DNA from: Tillus elongatus
Taxonomy: Eukaryota; Arthropoda; Insecta; Coleoptera; Cleridae
NCBI GenBank assembly: GCA_964006375.1
Contig: OZ023268.1
Location: 84,951,835-85,015,834 of the forward strand
Reading direction: 5' to 3'
Length of the DNA: 64,000 nucleotides
Shown: in pieces, positions 21,044 through 35,520 of the stretch
Position numbering within the stretch: the first letter of the stretch is position 1
Layout of the letters: each line of letters starts with the position of its first letter
Notes under the pieces: generated by a model
The model's database searches: none
The model's input: only the letters and a program-made list of their open reading frames with translations
What the model was told of the DNA's origin: nothing
Position numbers and translations under genes: made by a program

Positions 21044-21276
21044 CTTTATTCATATTTACTTGTCGAAATTTCAAAGTGAAATTATATAGTATTTATTTAA
21101 AGTTATGCACAGATTTTTTTCAAAATAGATTAAGGCTTGTTTATATTTTGAAGTCACTATTTACACAAACATATCAAGGTCTTTGAAGTAGATTTTTTTA
21201 TTTGAACATTTAAAATATGTGGCGCCTTCAGATTTGTCACTTAACAAGGTACCATCACACGGGGATATTTGGAAGG

Positions 21277-22500
<1,224 letters not shown>

Positions 22501-22556
22501 GAACTTTTCGAGCTGCCAATAATACACAATGCAGGTTTACTTTCTGTTCACAATTG

Positions 22557-22853
22557 CATGCTGTGTGGGTTCCCCTTTTACTTTTTCAGTACATACTGTA
22601 AAAATTAACATCAACAACCAAGGTTGTGGCATTGTATTTGAGCAAGTTAAATGTCTGTACGTTCACCCATTCGGCGGCGGTGTAAAATCGTCGGTTCCAT
22701 GTCCATGCAATGTTTGATATGTTAAAGATCCTTACCCTCATTACAGAAAGGCTGAGGTTCGGCACAATTTTGAGGATAGTGGGCTGAAACTGCTCCCTGG
22801 CGTCGATGATTGGCCATAGTCACAGAAATAGACAGACGTTAAAGAAACAAAAA
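22557..22853 (+). mobile_element. SINE, 5'-truncated copy, + orientation
   Basis: Reverse orientation relative to the other two copies. It starts inside the box B region (ggttccccttttac) and ends acgttaaagaaacaaaaaca. Body landmarks include ttgtggcattgtatttgag and gtcgatgattggccatag. Confidence 0.75.
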
Positions 22854-22859
22854 CACAGA

Positions 22860-23744
22860 TACGTATTGATTTCAGGTACCTACCTAGATTGTTCATTATT
22901 GATTTGCACTTTTGAAAGTAGACAGTTTTAAGACCTCTACTTTGATTGGTAATTGAAAATCTTCTGTTCTCACCACGATTTGATCTGCTAACTGCATGTT
23001 AGAAATCGGACCTCCTTATGCAGAAAGGAATCAACCACAAAAGTACAAATGTGAGAAAATTGCTCTAAAATTTTGTAGCTAGTATTGTTTACATAAAAAA
23101 GTACTGTTTATGTACTTAGATGCTAGTTTAAACAAATTAGATGCCCTATTATAATGAAAAAGAATATGGTTTAATGGATTTTTTGTCAGAAAAATGTAAA
23201 TTGGTTATTGTCTTCTTTGGTTGCTTTCTGGTTCTATTGGGATATTTAAACAACTATTTCCCTTAAAATCCACCATTGGAAAACATTTTCCATTTTGACA
23301 AAATTATAAGTCATTCCTCATCAAAGGGGAACCTAAAGTCGATTGGCACCCAGGATCCATCTAAATCATCATCAACTCAGTTGTCAGATATCAAAGACAT
23401 GTAGAACGGGTTACCATCTTCCTCGATCAGATGCAGCATTTGTTGTAAATTCTGCAACTCTTTACGTGTTATGGAGTGACAAGTGCTCAAGAAAATTATG
23501 ATTTTTTTGGGTCCTGTTTTCTTCTGGTTTCTCCCTGTTCAATGCTTAGAATTTGGACAATCATCTGCCTGGAAACTTTGCTTCTTTTTCATTATGTTAT
23601 ATGACTCATTTTTGTTGATAGTAATCTCGCTAGTCTTTAGCCAGCTAAGATTTTCACTAGTTGTACTTTTTTTCTATTAGTAACATTTTTTTGCTGTTGA
23701 TAAAGTCTTCCGCTTTTAATTCTTTGCAATGAGTTTGTTTTTTG
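22860..23744. other. No gene; possible - strand transposon debris
   Basis: AT-rich. At about 23340-23460 the - strand reads RKELQNLQQMLHLIEEDG with an open neighbourhood, which looks protein-like but matches no family I can name. Confidence 0.3.
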
Positions 23745-23836
23745 TTCTGCGATAGCACTGCAACTTTTGGTTGATTGTGCATGCCCTTAGTCTTACTCCA
23801 CCCATTCCAAAATCACTGTGCTTTAACTAGTCTGCA
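23745..23836 (-). mobile_element. LOA/I-like LINE 3'-end fragment
   Basis: About 92 bp matching the 3' UTR of the element at 16660-18860 (gatagcactgcaactttt, ttactccacccattcc). Confidence 0.75.
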
Positions 23837-24024
23837 GTTCTGTAAAAAAACTGCCCATGTGTTAAAAATCTCAGAGAACGGTTTTAATGGTTTGGTGACT
23901 ATATAAATGCTCATAAGCTTCAAAACTAGTTTAATGTTATGGTTTTGACCGTTACATGAGCCTGTTCATAAATTAGGGTCTTAATTTCACCAGAAATGTT
24001 GCCAATGTGTTTCAGTAAAGCAGT

Positions 24025-24135
24025 AGAACCAAATACTATACAATGACAATACAGGACACTCCTATGCTTTAGCACTGCTAAGATTTGTGACAAGCACACT
24101 AGCGCCACCTCACGTGACGTACTGTCAACTGAGCG
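24025..24135. repeat. Inverted repeat arm (partner 26237-26340)
   Basis: The tract ccaaatactatacaatgac followed by aatacaggacactcc reads as the reverse complement of sequence at 26300-26340. Similarity continues inward for about 100 bp with mismatches. Confidence 0.55.
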
Positions 24136-24743
24136 GGTAATTTGAATGGTATATTTCCCTAATATTCTTAATGTAGACAATTACATGCACATGACAAAAC
24201 TGAACATTTTCTGATTATTTGTTGAACATATAATTTTTATCAGCAATCAGCTTGAAACCTAAATAAATTCAGCATGAATAATTGTGCAAATTTCTCTTAC
24301 ACATAATCTCATTTCATGATAATTTGAAGTACTAGCTTGAAACCGTTAATAAACTACTATTTCAAGGGGATGTATAAGAATATACTGAGAGCTGACGATA
24401 TTAAGTTACCATCTGTACTTACCTATAAATAATTGTTCTAGGTATAAATGGTAGCACAGTACTCAATTTGCTATATCTCTACATGAAAACTGTCTTATTA
24501 ATCTAATATTTTGAAATATATAACTGACATACTTAGTACATAATTAGTGTTTGTCAAATAAATGAGACTGAAGCTTTTTATTTTAAGAGATTGTGCAGAT
24601 TAAAGGTGAGACTAACTCTCACTTTCGTGAATAAATCTATTCTAGGTCTGAATCTGCTATTTCTACTACTCTTTAAAAACTTGTCTTAGGAATATAATTA
24701 AAAGCATTACCAAGTAAAATAAGTTTAAATGCAAAAAAATCTC
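24136..24743. other. No gene
   Basis: AT-rich sequence between the inverted repeat arm and the (TA)n-cored element. I see no coding signal. Confidence 0.4.
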
Positions 24744-25625
<882 letters not shown>

Positions 25626-26236
25626 ATAATTTATGCCATACTGGAATAGAACAACATTTACTATTAATGCAAAACTTTTTTTGCCTTAATATTTCTTTTC
25701 TTTGATGTATTGGAAGACAGTTTGATTGAAAACCTTCAACCATCCGTTTACAAAGTTTATCTATAAATGCATTATGGCAAATATTAATTATCTTGTGTGA
25801 ACTGTACATATTGGCATAAAAGTGATTCTGAATGTGTCTTCTGCTTCAACAAATTAATTATGTTGGAAGTAACATTAAAATGTAAAATGCACCTTGTGTC
25901 TTCAATACTATATCCAAATCAGTTATTTTTGATAATAGTACCATTTTCTTGCATCTATAATAGAAAACGATCGTCAATTTATGTTATAGTTATTGTTTAA
26001 TATTAACTATTAGGCGAATTTCTGGAAAAATTCGCTGGTCACAAAATAAAACCCAAAAATCATACGTTTCGGGGCCCTTTGGAACCCTATCAAATGTCTT
26101 TGATATATTTAGCATGTTATAATTTGAACAATTATAGATTGCACACACCCTACCACTGTCATTTATTGTTAAAAACACAGCTCAAACTTGATTATACACA
26201 GTTAAACAACAGCAGTCGCTAGTGTTTACATAAAAC
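25626..26236. other. No gene
   Basis: AT-rich sequence. Short open frames on both strands have no recognisable domain. Confidence 0.4.
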
Positions 26237-26340
26237 ACGTTCTCGAATGACATAGTATCAGTACTATCCGCTAGGGACGCTGATATGCTTGAAACACGAA
26301 ATCAGCCGGAGTGTCCTGTATTGTCATTGTATAGTATTTG
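26237..26340. repeat. Inverted repeat arm (partner 24025-24135)
   Basis: Contains ggagtgtcctgtattgtcat and tgtatagtatttggtagaac, the reverse complement of the left arm. The pair brackets about 2.1 kb that includes the (TA)n-cored element. Confidence 0.55.
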
Positions 26341-26481
26341 GTAGAACCTACCACCTGGGCTCTTCCTCTTCTACTCAGGCTCTACAGTAGGTATCCTCTG
26401 TCGTCTTTTTTCGGGCAAGCCCCCAAGTTATAAATCCATAACTGTGTTTTTACAGAAAGCAATGTTTGTGGGAATTTTAGA

Positions 26482-27400
26482 CAGTGGCGGAGCCAGTATT
26501 GAGTGGGCCCTCTTGCAAGAGCCAAGTGGTGGGCCCCTGCAAAGCGGGAGGTTGAGGAATTCAATTAATCAGAATCGCTTATCATTTTCTATTCATTTAT
26601 TCTAACGAAAAAATTATAGTGTCTTAAAAAATAAATATTTTTAATTCTAAAATATTTTTTCCAACAAACATAAAAATAAAAACAAGAAACGTAACAATAA
26701 TTATTATAACCACGTTTGCTATTTAAAAAAATTCAAAAGATACCGTTCTAGTTTTCTTTTCGGCAAATACATTACATTAATTTGTCCATTTTTTGGGATG
26801 ATTTAAGATTTCGCAACTCATTTTCTATGGACATTATTGCTAAATCTGCCAACTTTTCTTGAGACATTGGGTTTTGTAAATAGCGATTAAATCATTTTAA
26901 TTTTGAGAAGCTTCTTTCAGCTGTTGCTACTGTAACAGGTAATGTTGGAAGTAGTAAACAAGCTGTAATAACTTCTGAGAAATTGGAAGATACGCTACTG
27001 AATTTAATTTAAATTAATTCAGGCAATTCTTTGTGATTTCTGTACTGAGTTTCAAAGAAATTAGTTGGTTAGAAGAATCGTCACTAATATTGGTTTTGTA
27101 TTTATTTACAAGCTCCAGTGCTTTGCTTTTCAGAATCTCTTCTGGAAGGGAAATTATATTTTTTGGTTGCAAAATTTCAAATATAGAATTTATCTTAAAC
27201 ACGCTTTGAAACCTGTGTGTAATCTGTGATATGAATATATGCAAAATAGGTTGAAAATATTAATTCTAAAATAATTTTCAGAATAGTTCATTTTTTTGTC
27301 ATGTACCGTTTCATAAAAAGAAACGTTTGACTTTTCTTCACCTTTTGTTTTTGAAAACTGGTGCGACTTTCCACCGCCTTGCTATTTCTTCGGAATTCTG
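26482..27400 (-). pseudogene. hAT transposase relic (ZMYM1-like), with 3' TIR
   Basis: The left edge is cagtggcggagccag, a typical hAT terminal repeat. Reading the - strand, decayed coding appears as SLPEEILKSKALELVNKYK (27014-27244) and then LPVTVATAERSFSKLK with MSQEKLADLAIMSIENEL (about 26830-26960). The latter is the hAT C-terminal dimerisation domain. Many stops and shifts are present. The 5' end and its TIR are not visible, so the copy is truncated. hAT transposases cut and paste with 8-bp target duplications. Only one side can be judged here. Confidence 0.7.
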
Positions 27401-28096
27401 TCATTGATACAGATGATACAGCAGTGGCTACGACTCTGATTTTAGACAGTGACAGTGTTTTCTGTAACTCAAAAGTTGAGCATTATGCAGTTTCACCTGT
27501 TCTGACAGTTGCAAATCAGTTCTCATTTTGTGTTAAATGGTCTTCAATTTTTGTATATCGTTGCCTTAAACATGCAAATGTCACAAATGCAAAGTTTGTC
27601 AGGAAATAGAAAGAAAATCCATAGAAAAAGAAGTATGTCCATCTAAGAAGTGTTGTTTTCATTTATACATTAAAAAGATGTAACTCCTGTGCGATTTTTC
27701 TTGAAAACGTTATTAGTGTTCGTGTATGTAGATATCTGAAAGTTTGTGAACTGGTTCCTTTTTGTTTGCATAAGATGGTCCAAATATTAATCTCCTGTAT
27801 GCATGATTCTACTAATCTCATTTTGAAATGTAATAGTCCTTCAAACATTTTAAATTGTGTCAGATTGTGTTTTGAAATTTTTCCCTAATTTTTAAGCCAA
27901 AAATATAGCAATACCACAAAATTTTGGGCATATATGTAGACTTGTAAACCATTTAATTTCATTTTAGTTTGTTTTCAAACTCATTTTCAGCCACCCAGCA
28001 CCATGGAACAAAACTGAACTCAAACATTATATCCTGCATTAATAATGACCGAACACAAAACAAAATAGTGCTGAAAATGGAATCATAACTTCCTCA
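27401..28096. other. No gene
   Basis: AT-rich. The 82-codon + strand frame at 27361-27609 overlaps the hAT relic and shows no domain. Confidence 0.4.
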
Positions 28097-28877
28097 GAGC
28101 TGTGATAATCTACTCTCCCCAGAAAGACACTCTCATGAAATGAATTTACGGTCCATGACTTGACCACAAAGAAAATATTTATATTCCTGTACCCATAAAC
28201 CTCTGAAACATCATTATACTCGAGTTTTAAGGAAAAAAATAAAAATTTTCATCAAACCACCCCTTGTTTATCCCCTACCCATGAAGCGATCTTACCCAAA
28301 AACAATTCGAAGCGTACCTTTGTCGGTTGCTAACTGGATACCAAATGTGAAGATGATATCTCAATTCGTTCGAAAGTTATTGCACCTGCTAACAGACAGA
28401 CGTACAGGCCGACAGGCCGACTGACTAACAGACCGACGGATTAAAAAAATCGTTCTAGAATCAAGTTTTCTAAATGTTTTGAGACTTCTTACGCCATTTT
28501 AGAAAAAAAAAAGCGAAATCTCATCGTTTTCCACCCCAACACATTCAACCTCAAATTTAATTTCAGCACATAATACCAGATGTTTGATAACATTTAAAGT
28601 TTTCTAATAAACAAACTCTAAAACTTTAAATTACTCGAGTTTTAGCGACAAACATCAATTTTCACCAAATCATCCTCCGTTCATCGCCTACCCCCTGGAC
28701 AGACTTTACCCAAAAACAATAGTTTGTCGGGTGCTAACTACATACCAAATTTGAAGATGATATCTGAATTCATTCTAAAGTTATTGTGGCTACAAACATT
28801 CACACATACTATGTTTAAGCGAAGAAAATTTTTGTCGCCGATGCCAATACTTTCACATGTATTGGCGATGTGGAAGT
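28097..28877. mobile_element. TTCCACAT-ended nonautonomous element, copy 1
   Basis: The right end is gtattggcgatgtggaagt, with an adjacent hairpin gccaatac...gtattggc. The interior carries tracts also seen at 48761-49470 and 51519-52372 (for example ccaaatttgaagatgatatc, a cagacagacgta tract). Opposite orientation to the other two. No coding. Confidence 0.55.
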
Positions 28878-29020
28878 AATAAAATAAGAATAAAAATAAC
28901 GATTACATTCTTGAAAAATAATAATCCAAAAGTTTTATATTGTTTTCACTGTAATATTATAAGAATCTAGAAAAGGAACGACATACATTCAGCTTAGTTA
29001 TCTAAAATCATAAATCATGT

Positions 29021-30710
29021 CATAGATTTTACTTACCATTCAGTTTATGTGACATGACATTAAACACTAAACAAGAGTATAACTATGTTTATTAGCCACT
29101 ATACAGATTTTGCTTATCATTCAGTTTATGTGACATGGCATTAAACACTAAACCGGAGTATAACTATGTTTATTACCCACTATATAGATTTTACTTATCA
29201 TTCAGTTTATGTGACATGGCATTAAACACTAAACAAAAGTATAACTATGTTTATTAGCCACTATACAGATTTTGCTTATCATTTAGTTTATGTGACATGG
29301 CATTAAACACTAAACAAAAGTATAACTATGTTTATTAGCCACTATACAGATTTTACTTATCATTCAGTTTATGTGACATGGCATTAAACACTAAACAAAA
29401 GTATAACTATGTTTATTAGCCACTATACAGATTTTACTTATCATTCAGTTTATGTGACATGGCATTAAACACTAAACCGGAGTATAACTATGTTTATTAC
29501 CCACTATATAGATTTTACTTATCATTCAGTTTATGTGACATGGCATTAAACACTAAACAAAAGTATAACTATGTTTTTAGCCACTATACATATTTTGCTT
29601 ATCATTCAGTTTATGTGACATGGCATTAAACACTAAACCGGAGTATAACTATGTTTATTACCCACTATATAGATTTTACTTATCATTCAGTTTATGTGGC
29701 ATGGCATTAAACACTAAACCGGAGTATAACTATGTTTATTACCCACTATACAGATTTTACTTATCATTCAGTTTATGTGACATAGAATTAACCAGTACCC
29801 GGAGTATAACTATGTTTATTACCCACTATATAGATTTTACTTATGATTTAGTTTGTGTTGCATGGCATTAAATACTAAACCAGAGTATAACTATGTTTAT
29901 TACCCACTATACAGATTTTACTTATCATTCAGTTTATGTGACATGGCATTAAACACTAAACAAAAGTATAACTATGTTTATTAGCCACTATACAGATTTT
30001 GCTTATCATTCAGTTTATGTGACATGGCATTAACCAGTACCCGGAGTATAACTATGTTTATTACCCACTATATAGATTTTACTTATGATTCAGTTTATGT
30101 GGCATGGCATTAAACACTAAACCAGAGTATAACTATGTTTATTAACCACTATACATATTTTACTTATCATTCAGTTTATGTGGCATGGCATTAAACACTA
30201 AACTGGAGTATAACTATGTTTATTACCCACTATACAGATTTTACTTATCATTCAGTTTATGTGACATAGAATTAACCAGAACCTGGAGTATAACTATGTT
30301 TATTACCCTCTATATAGATTTTACTTATCATTCAGTTTGTGTGGCATGGCATTAAACACAAAACCGGAGTATAACTATGTTTATTACCCACTATACAGAT
30401 TTTACTTATCATTCAGTTTGTGTGGCATGGCATTAAACACTAAACCGGAGTATAACTATGTTTATTACCCACTATACAGATTTTACTTATCATTCAGTTT
30501 ATGTGACAGAATTCACCAGAACCTGGAGTATAACTATGTTTATTACCCTCTATATAGATTTTACTTATCATTCAGTTTGTGTGGCGTGGCATTAAACACT
30601 AAACCGGAGTATAACTATGTTTATTACCCACTAAACCGGAGTATAACTATGTTTATTATCCACTATACAGATTTTACTCCTATAACTATATTTATTACCC
30701 ACTATACGAC
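29021..30710 (+). repeat. 81-bp satellite array, about 21 copies
   Basis: Head-to-tail repeats with period 81 bp (gatttt landmarks at 29106, 29187 and 29268). The unit contains cattcagtttatgtgacatg and agtataactatgtttatta. Later units are more variable, and one partial unit is inserted near 30630. Because 81 is 27 codons, the frame stays open for up to 140 codons, giving a repetitive Tyr-rich peptide. I treat this as satellite, not protein. Confidence 0.9.
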
Positions 30711-30909
30711 GCTATTAAGCAAGCTTTCAATGAAAATTATAGGTAGTGGAACTTATTAACTCTCCAAGGTGCAAAATGGCAAATCATCTTATGGAGTGGA
30801 ATGCAATAAATTGTGTCAATTGTAACGTACACCAGTAGTGAAAGGTTTAAGATAATTTAAATAAAAATGTCATATGTTCAATAATTCTCTTTTTCTCAAT
30901 AAATAATAA

Positions 30910-32110
30910 GGCATATTCATACAGTAAGGGCCGTTTGGTCACTAAAAAAATAAACTCGAAAGAAAAGGTTTGACAGTTTTAGTTTACTACATATCTACTT
31001 CACTTTTCCACATAATCGCCTTCCAGTTTTAAGCACTTTTCGTAATGCTGCACCAGTTTCTTTAAGCCCTCTGCATAGAAGTTCGCTGTCTGAGAATTGT
31101 CCAGTTAATAACGGCAGTCTTGAGTTCCTCGACATTTTCAAACCTTTTTCACCAAGCTACTGTTTCAAATGCAAGAAGAGGAAGTAGTCGCTAGGTCGGG
31201 ACTATATAGAGGGTTGTCGATAAGTTCCCAACAAAAATCTTGAATCTTCTTCTTGGTTACGGCAGCGGTGTGAACACGTGCATTGTCATAAAGGAGGATT
31301 ATGCTGGACGACAGTTTCCCGCGTCTTCAGTTTTGGATCGCATGTCTCAGTTTGGTGAGCGTTTCACAGTATATGTCAACTGTAATTGTTGAACCATGTT
31401 CCATAAAATCAACCGAAATTACGCTCTTCTAGTTCTAGAAAACGGTAGCCATCAATTTTCGAATTGAGTACGGAGATTGCATAAGCTTTTTCAGTTTTGC
31501 TGAATTTTAATGGCCCCACTGTTGTTTCGCTTCTGCGTTGGTGTAGGAAATCCGCGTTTTGTCGCCAGTAACAATGTGGGAAAACAAATCATCCCTACCT
31601 TGTTGATAAAGATCTAAAAATGTTCGTCCACTACACATTTTTTGCTCTTTGTACTGGTCAGTGAGCATTTTCGGTACCCAATTGCCCCATATCCGAGCTT
31701 TTCTGTAATAGTTGTGTAGAGATGCACTAACTTGCGGAAATTCATCAGCCAGAGCATCAATCGTCAATTGCCGATCACTTCACAGTTCGATTCACTCGTT
31801 CAACAATTTCGTTGGTCTGAGTACTGGACCTGCCACTATGCTTTTCGTCATGCACATTTGTGCGGCCATTTTTAAAATCTAGACACTGCTTTCTAACTTT
31901 CCTTCACTCATTTGCTGTAGGTCCATACACAAGACACAAAAATTGAATCAGCGTGCACTTCACAACTAGCGGGAGAAACGAGTGTTGTGGACCTTGCTAT
32001 CTGCATTCACCAGTAGGCAGCAACTGGAGCAGCTTTGTATATAGCCGGTAGATGGAGACTGTTCATGCCTGCTAACGTATAAGCAGACAGCCCTTATTTT
32101 ATGAATATGC
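30910..32110 (-). mobile_element. mariner transposon, decayed
   Basis: The inverted ends are gcatattcatacagtaagg and, read inward from the right, gcatattcataaaataagg. The - strand carries transposase pieces: VPKMLTDQYKEQK, DLFSHIVTGDKTRISY (first Asp region, normally TGDE), LYDNARVHTA (second Asp) and YSPDLA (third Asp). This is the mariner (DD34D) pattern. There are several stops and frame shifts. The longest open piece is 31507-31767. About 1.2 kb, near the normal 1.3 kb. Confidence 0.8.
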
Positions 32111-33407
32111 TTCATATATTAAAATTATATTTATGTAATTCAGTAATTATTAGGATTTTCCATTACTGGGTTTTTCAGGTTTGTTTTTCTGTGAGTGTGG
32201 TTGTTATGTTAATTAAATAACGTTTGCAAGTTATTTATATATTTTGCTGCTTATCTATAAATTAAAATATGCAATTTACAGCAAAAAATATTAGTTATTT
32301 GTATTTTTGAATCCAATTTTAACTGACTGCAGCTGCAGATACAGTTATAATATTAACCATCAATTAATAATTTGCAGTTCCCTTCTTTCTTTTTGCGTGA
32401 CTATTTTGCTAAATATCGAGGGAATATTGTTTAAAATTTGCTTCTAATTTTATGTTTCTTGTGGTTTGAAACACAATTTAAATTAATCTTAAATTAATGA
32501 AAATGTTTTGTTTTCAATTTTTCTGTTGAATAATTATCAATTAACCTATAAAGAAAACTTCAGCGAAGTAGTCTCTACAAAATTTTGTTTACTATTCAGT
32601 GTTGACCCTTTTAAAAAATTAACTGAAACTGGTGTCAAATGTTTACTTTCTTAGAAATGTTTTTTTATTTTTCGTTTACTGCTGATGTAACATGTTGGTG
32701 CCGTGTTCACTAGATTTATACCCAGTTGATTTCTCTTGGTAGGTTTTTTTAGGTGTACCTATTATTTTTAAGTACACAAGGAAAATATTTTCAGTTACTA
32801 AAATCATTAAATGCCGTTGATGATTTGATAAATAGACCAACAGATGTTTTTACTTTATAATATTCACTATACTCTACTTCAGATTGTAGAGAACCTGAAA
32901 TGTAGTCGATATTCAGAATCACAAACAAATCAAGTGGGTATAAATCTGCAAATGGAATGGACATCTCTATATCATTTCACAGAGGCAATTTTTATATATA
33001 GCTGATAAATGTTTAACAATGAATTATATTTACATGTGAACTTTTAAGATTCACAATAGCACTCGTCTATCTGATTTTCTGTGATTGTCAAACTATGCAA
33101 TTTTATTTCTATGTATTTTAGTTCTAAACGTGTTTGTTTATATTATAAACTAGCTATTTACATATGTGTTAAATATATTATAAGCATAAGTACATCCTTC
33201 TTATTTTTACCACCCCTCGTATTTAAAGTTGGGCCATTGGTTTTTTCCACACATGTTATCAAGCGTGAAGTAGTTGATTGAGATGAGAACTAATCAGCAT
33301 CACGAGTAACTGATTAAAATATAAGTACTAAAAACTTAGGTAAGTTCTGTATATAGGTGTCCCAAAAGCACTACACTGAGCAGCAGGAGATTCTTGACAT
33401 CAAAATA
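32111..33407. other. AT-rich, no gene
   Basis: I see no coding or repeat match. At 33355 the text taggtgtcccaaaagcac resembles the end of a Tc1/mariner-type element. Confidence 0.4.
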
Positions 33408-34916
33408 CAGTGGAGCTTCTATAACTGGTACTTCTCCAAGTCGAATTATTTTATTATTCAATTTTTTTTTACTAAGGCCATTAAATTTTGAACAGATTTT
33501 AGTACTGTTTAATCTGTGTGTTCTATATCTCGATGATTTATGTAAATTGAAGAAAATTTGGGTACTCAAACCATTTTTTATTATACAAAACATCTCTATA
33601 AGCCGATGTTGAAAAAATGAATGTATGTTGTCAGAAGTTGATTCTACAAAACACCAAACACAACCTTCATAAATCTCAAACGCCATCAATATTTATGACT
33701 TCCTTTCTATTATACAGTTCACTACGGATCCGATATTCGGACCGCCTGTAATACAAAATAGATATTCTACTTGTGACACTACAATAATGCATTTTGTGGA
33801 AATTAGTTAAGAAATCCAATTCCTATTTCTGACCATCTACAACTTTGGAATATTTTATGTATGTAGCGTGCCGGCTGTCAGCTCTTCTTAAACTTTTATC
33901 TGCTGTCCACTTCTAGTGTGATTCATTCAGTATCTCGACATCATCTAGCCCAGTATCTTTATTTTACATTAAGTAGAGAATTTTAATGTCAGTTCCAATT
34001 CACTATGAGCAATAATACAAAGTTAAAGTGTCTGTCAGTGCAAGAAAAACTAAATGTTTTAAAAGAAGTAGATAAGGGTCTTTTTAAGAAAAAAGATACC
34101 GCAAAAAAATTTGGCATTCCACCAAATACGCTATCCATAATTCTAAATAACCATGACAAACTTGAACATGGCTTGAAGAAAAATTGTATAATTACCCCCT
34201 GAAAGAGAATAAATGCCTGTGTAAACGCTGATGTTACTGTGGATCACTGCTACCCGTGACCTAAATTTGCTGTTATTTGGGCCAATTATCCGACAAAAAG
34301 CTCAAGAATTTGCAACGAGATTTGGACACAACAATTTCAGCCAGCTTGATAAGTTTAAACAACGTCATAATATTCAAAAAGCTGTTTGTGGTGAATGTGG
34401 TGATGTTAACAAACAATCGGCGACTGACTAGAAGAATACTGTTTTACTGAATCAAGTTAGTAAATACCATCCCAATGACATTTTTAATGCTGACGTAACC
34501 GGTCTATTTTTTAAGTGCTAAATAATTAAACATTGCCTTTTAAAAATGAAAAGTGTCATAGTGGAAAGCGTAGCAAAAAAACGACTAACAATAATGGTTG
34601 CTTCAAACATGACAGGGTCTGAAAAATTAACATTATTAGTGATTGGGAAGAGCAAAAATCCACGGTGTTTTAAGGGCAGAAAATCGTTGGTAGTAAAATA
34701 TGGAACCAACAGCAGGGCATGGATGACCAGCGACTTATACAGAAAGTGGCTTGTCGAACTAAACAGAAAATTCGCTCAACAGAATAGAAAAGTTTTGTTA
34801 TTTGTTGACAACTGTCCAGCTCATCCCAAAAATATTAGTGGTCTATCCCATATAGATCTTGTGTATTTTCCACCCAACATGACTTCGGTTTTGCAACCGG
34901 TTTATTTTTCTAGGTA
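33408..34916 (+). pseudogene. Tigger/pogo-like transposon with transposase relic
   Basis: Begins TA plus cagtggagcttctataactg, a Tigger-type terminus. From 34005 the + strand reads SVQEKLNVLKEVDKG and KKFGIPPNTLSIIL, the CENP-B/psq-type helix-turn-helix. QEFATRFGHNNF follows, then FNADVTGLFFK (first catalytic Asp), LLVIGKSKNPRCF, LLFVDNCPAH (second Asp) and VYFPPNMTSVLQP just before the expected third Asp. Stops at about 34200 and 34430 and a frame change near 34530 break it. The third catalytic residue and right terminus are lost at 34916. Confidence 0.75.
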
Positions 34917-34949
34917 AGATGTTTCTTAAAAAAAAAAATAACGCTTACC

Positions 34950-35260
34950 AGAAAAAGCACTTCTCAGCGTAATAGATAACGCACCAAGTCATCCTCCTGA
35001 AGAGGAACTTAGAACAGATGATGGACTTATAATTACCATGTACATGCCAACCCCCCACCCTAATGTAACTTCTTTGATCCAGCCAATGGATCAAAATATT
35101 ACTAGGTTAACAAAACTTACCATTCAAGTTTTTTGGCAATGGTTGTGGCTAACAAGTCAAAGGATATGAGCCAGATTTTAAAAGAATACAATCTCATGGA
35201 TGCTATGTTTAATTTGCCAAGAGCATAGAGTTTAATTTAACAAGAGCGTGGCAAACATTG
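34950..35260 (+). pseudogene. Second Tigger/jerky-like transposase fragment
   Basis: Reads IDNAPSHPPEEELRTDDG (second Asp region) and PNVTSLIQPMDQNITR (third Asp region). It covers nearly the same part of the protein as the end of the previous element but with different sequence, so it belongs to another family. Ends by 35260 with no TIR seen. Confidence 0.6.
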
Positions 35261-35520
35261 GAACCGCAAATAATATAAATAATAACGTTTATTTAGCAAA
35301 AATGCTAAAATTGCAATAAAAATAAATGCAAAACCTACAAACTTATTACTAATATAAAACTTAGGTGTAAAACCCTTATTATTACTATAATACTTTCACC
35401 ACGTAAATTCTATCAAACATAACTGATTGCACAAAAATATAATAGTAACAATGTAAAACTAAAACTAACTATATTTTAGTCAGGTACTCTTTAACATTAA
35501 TTTTAACAACCTAATACTTT
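35261..35520. other. AT-rich, no feature
   Basis: Contains no coding text and no recognised terminus of the adjoining Tigger or piggyBac relics. Confidence 0.4.

Noticed and set aside
29021..30710. CRISPR-like array
   Set aside because: Whole 81-bp units repeat with no spacer diversity.
30337..30759. 140-codon open frame as a real protein
   Set aside because: It exists only because the satellite unit is 81 bp. It has no Met context, domain or unique sequence.
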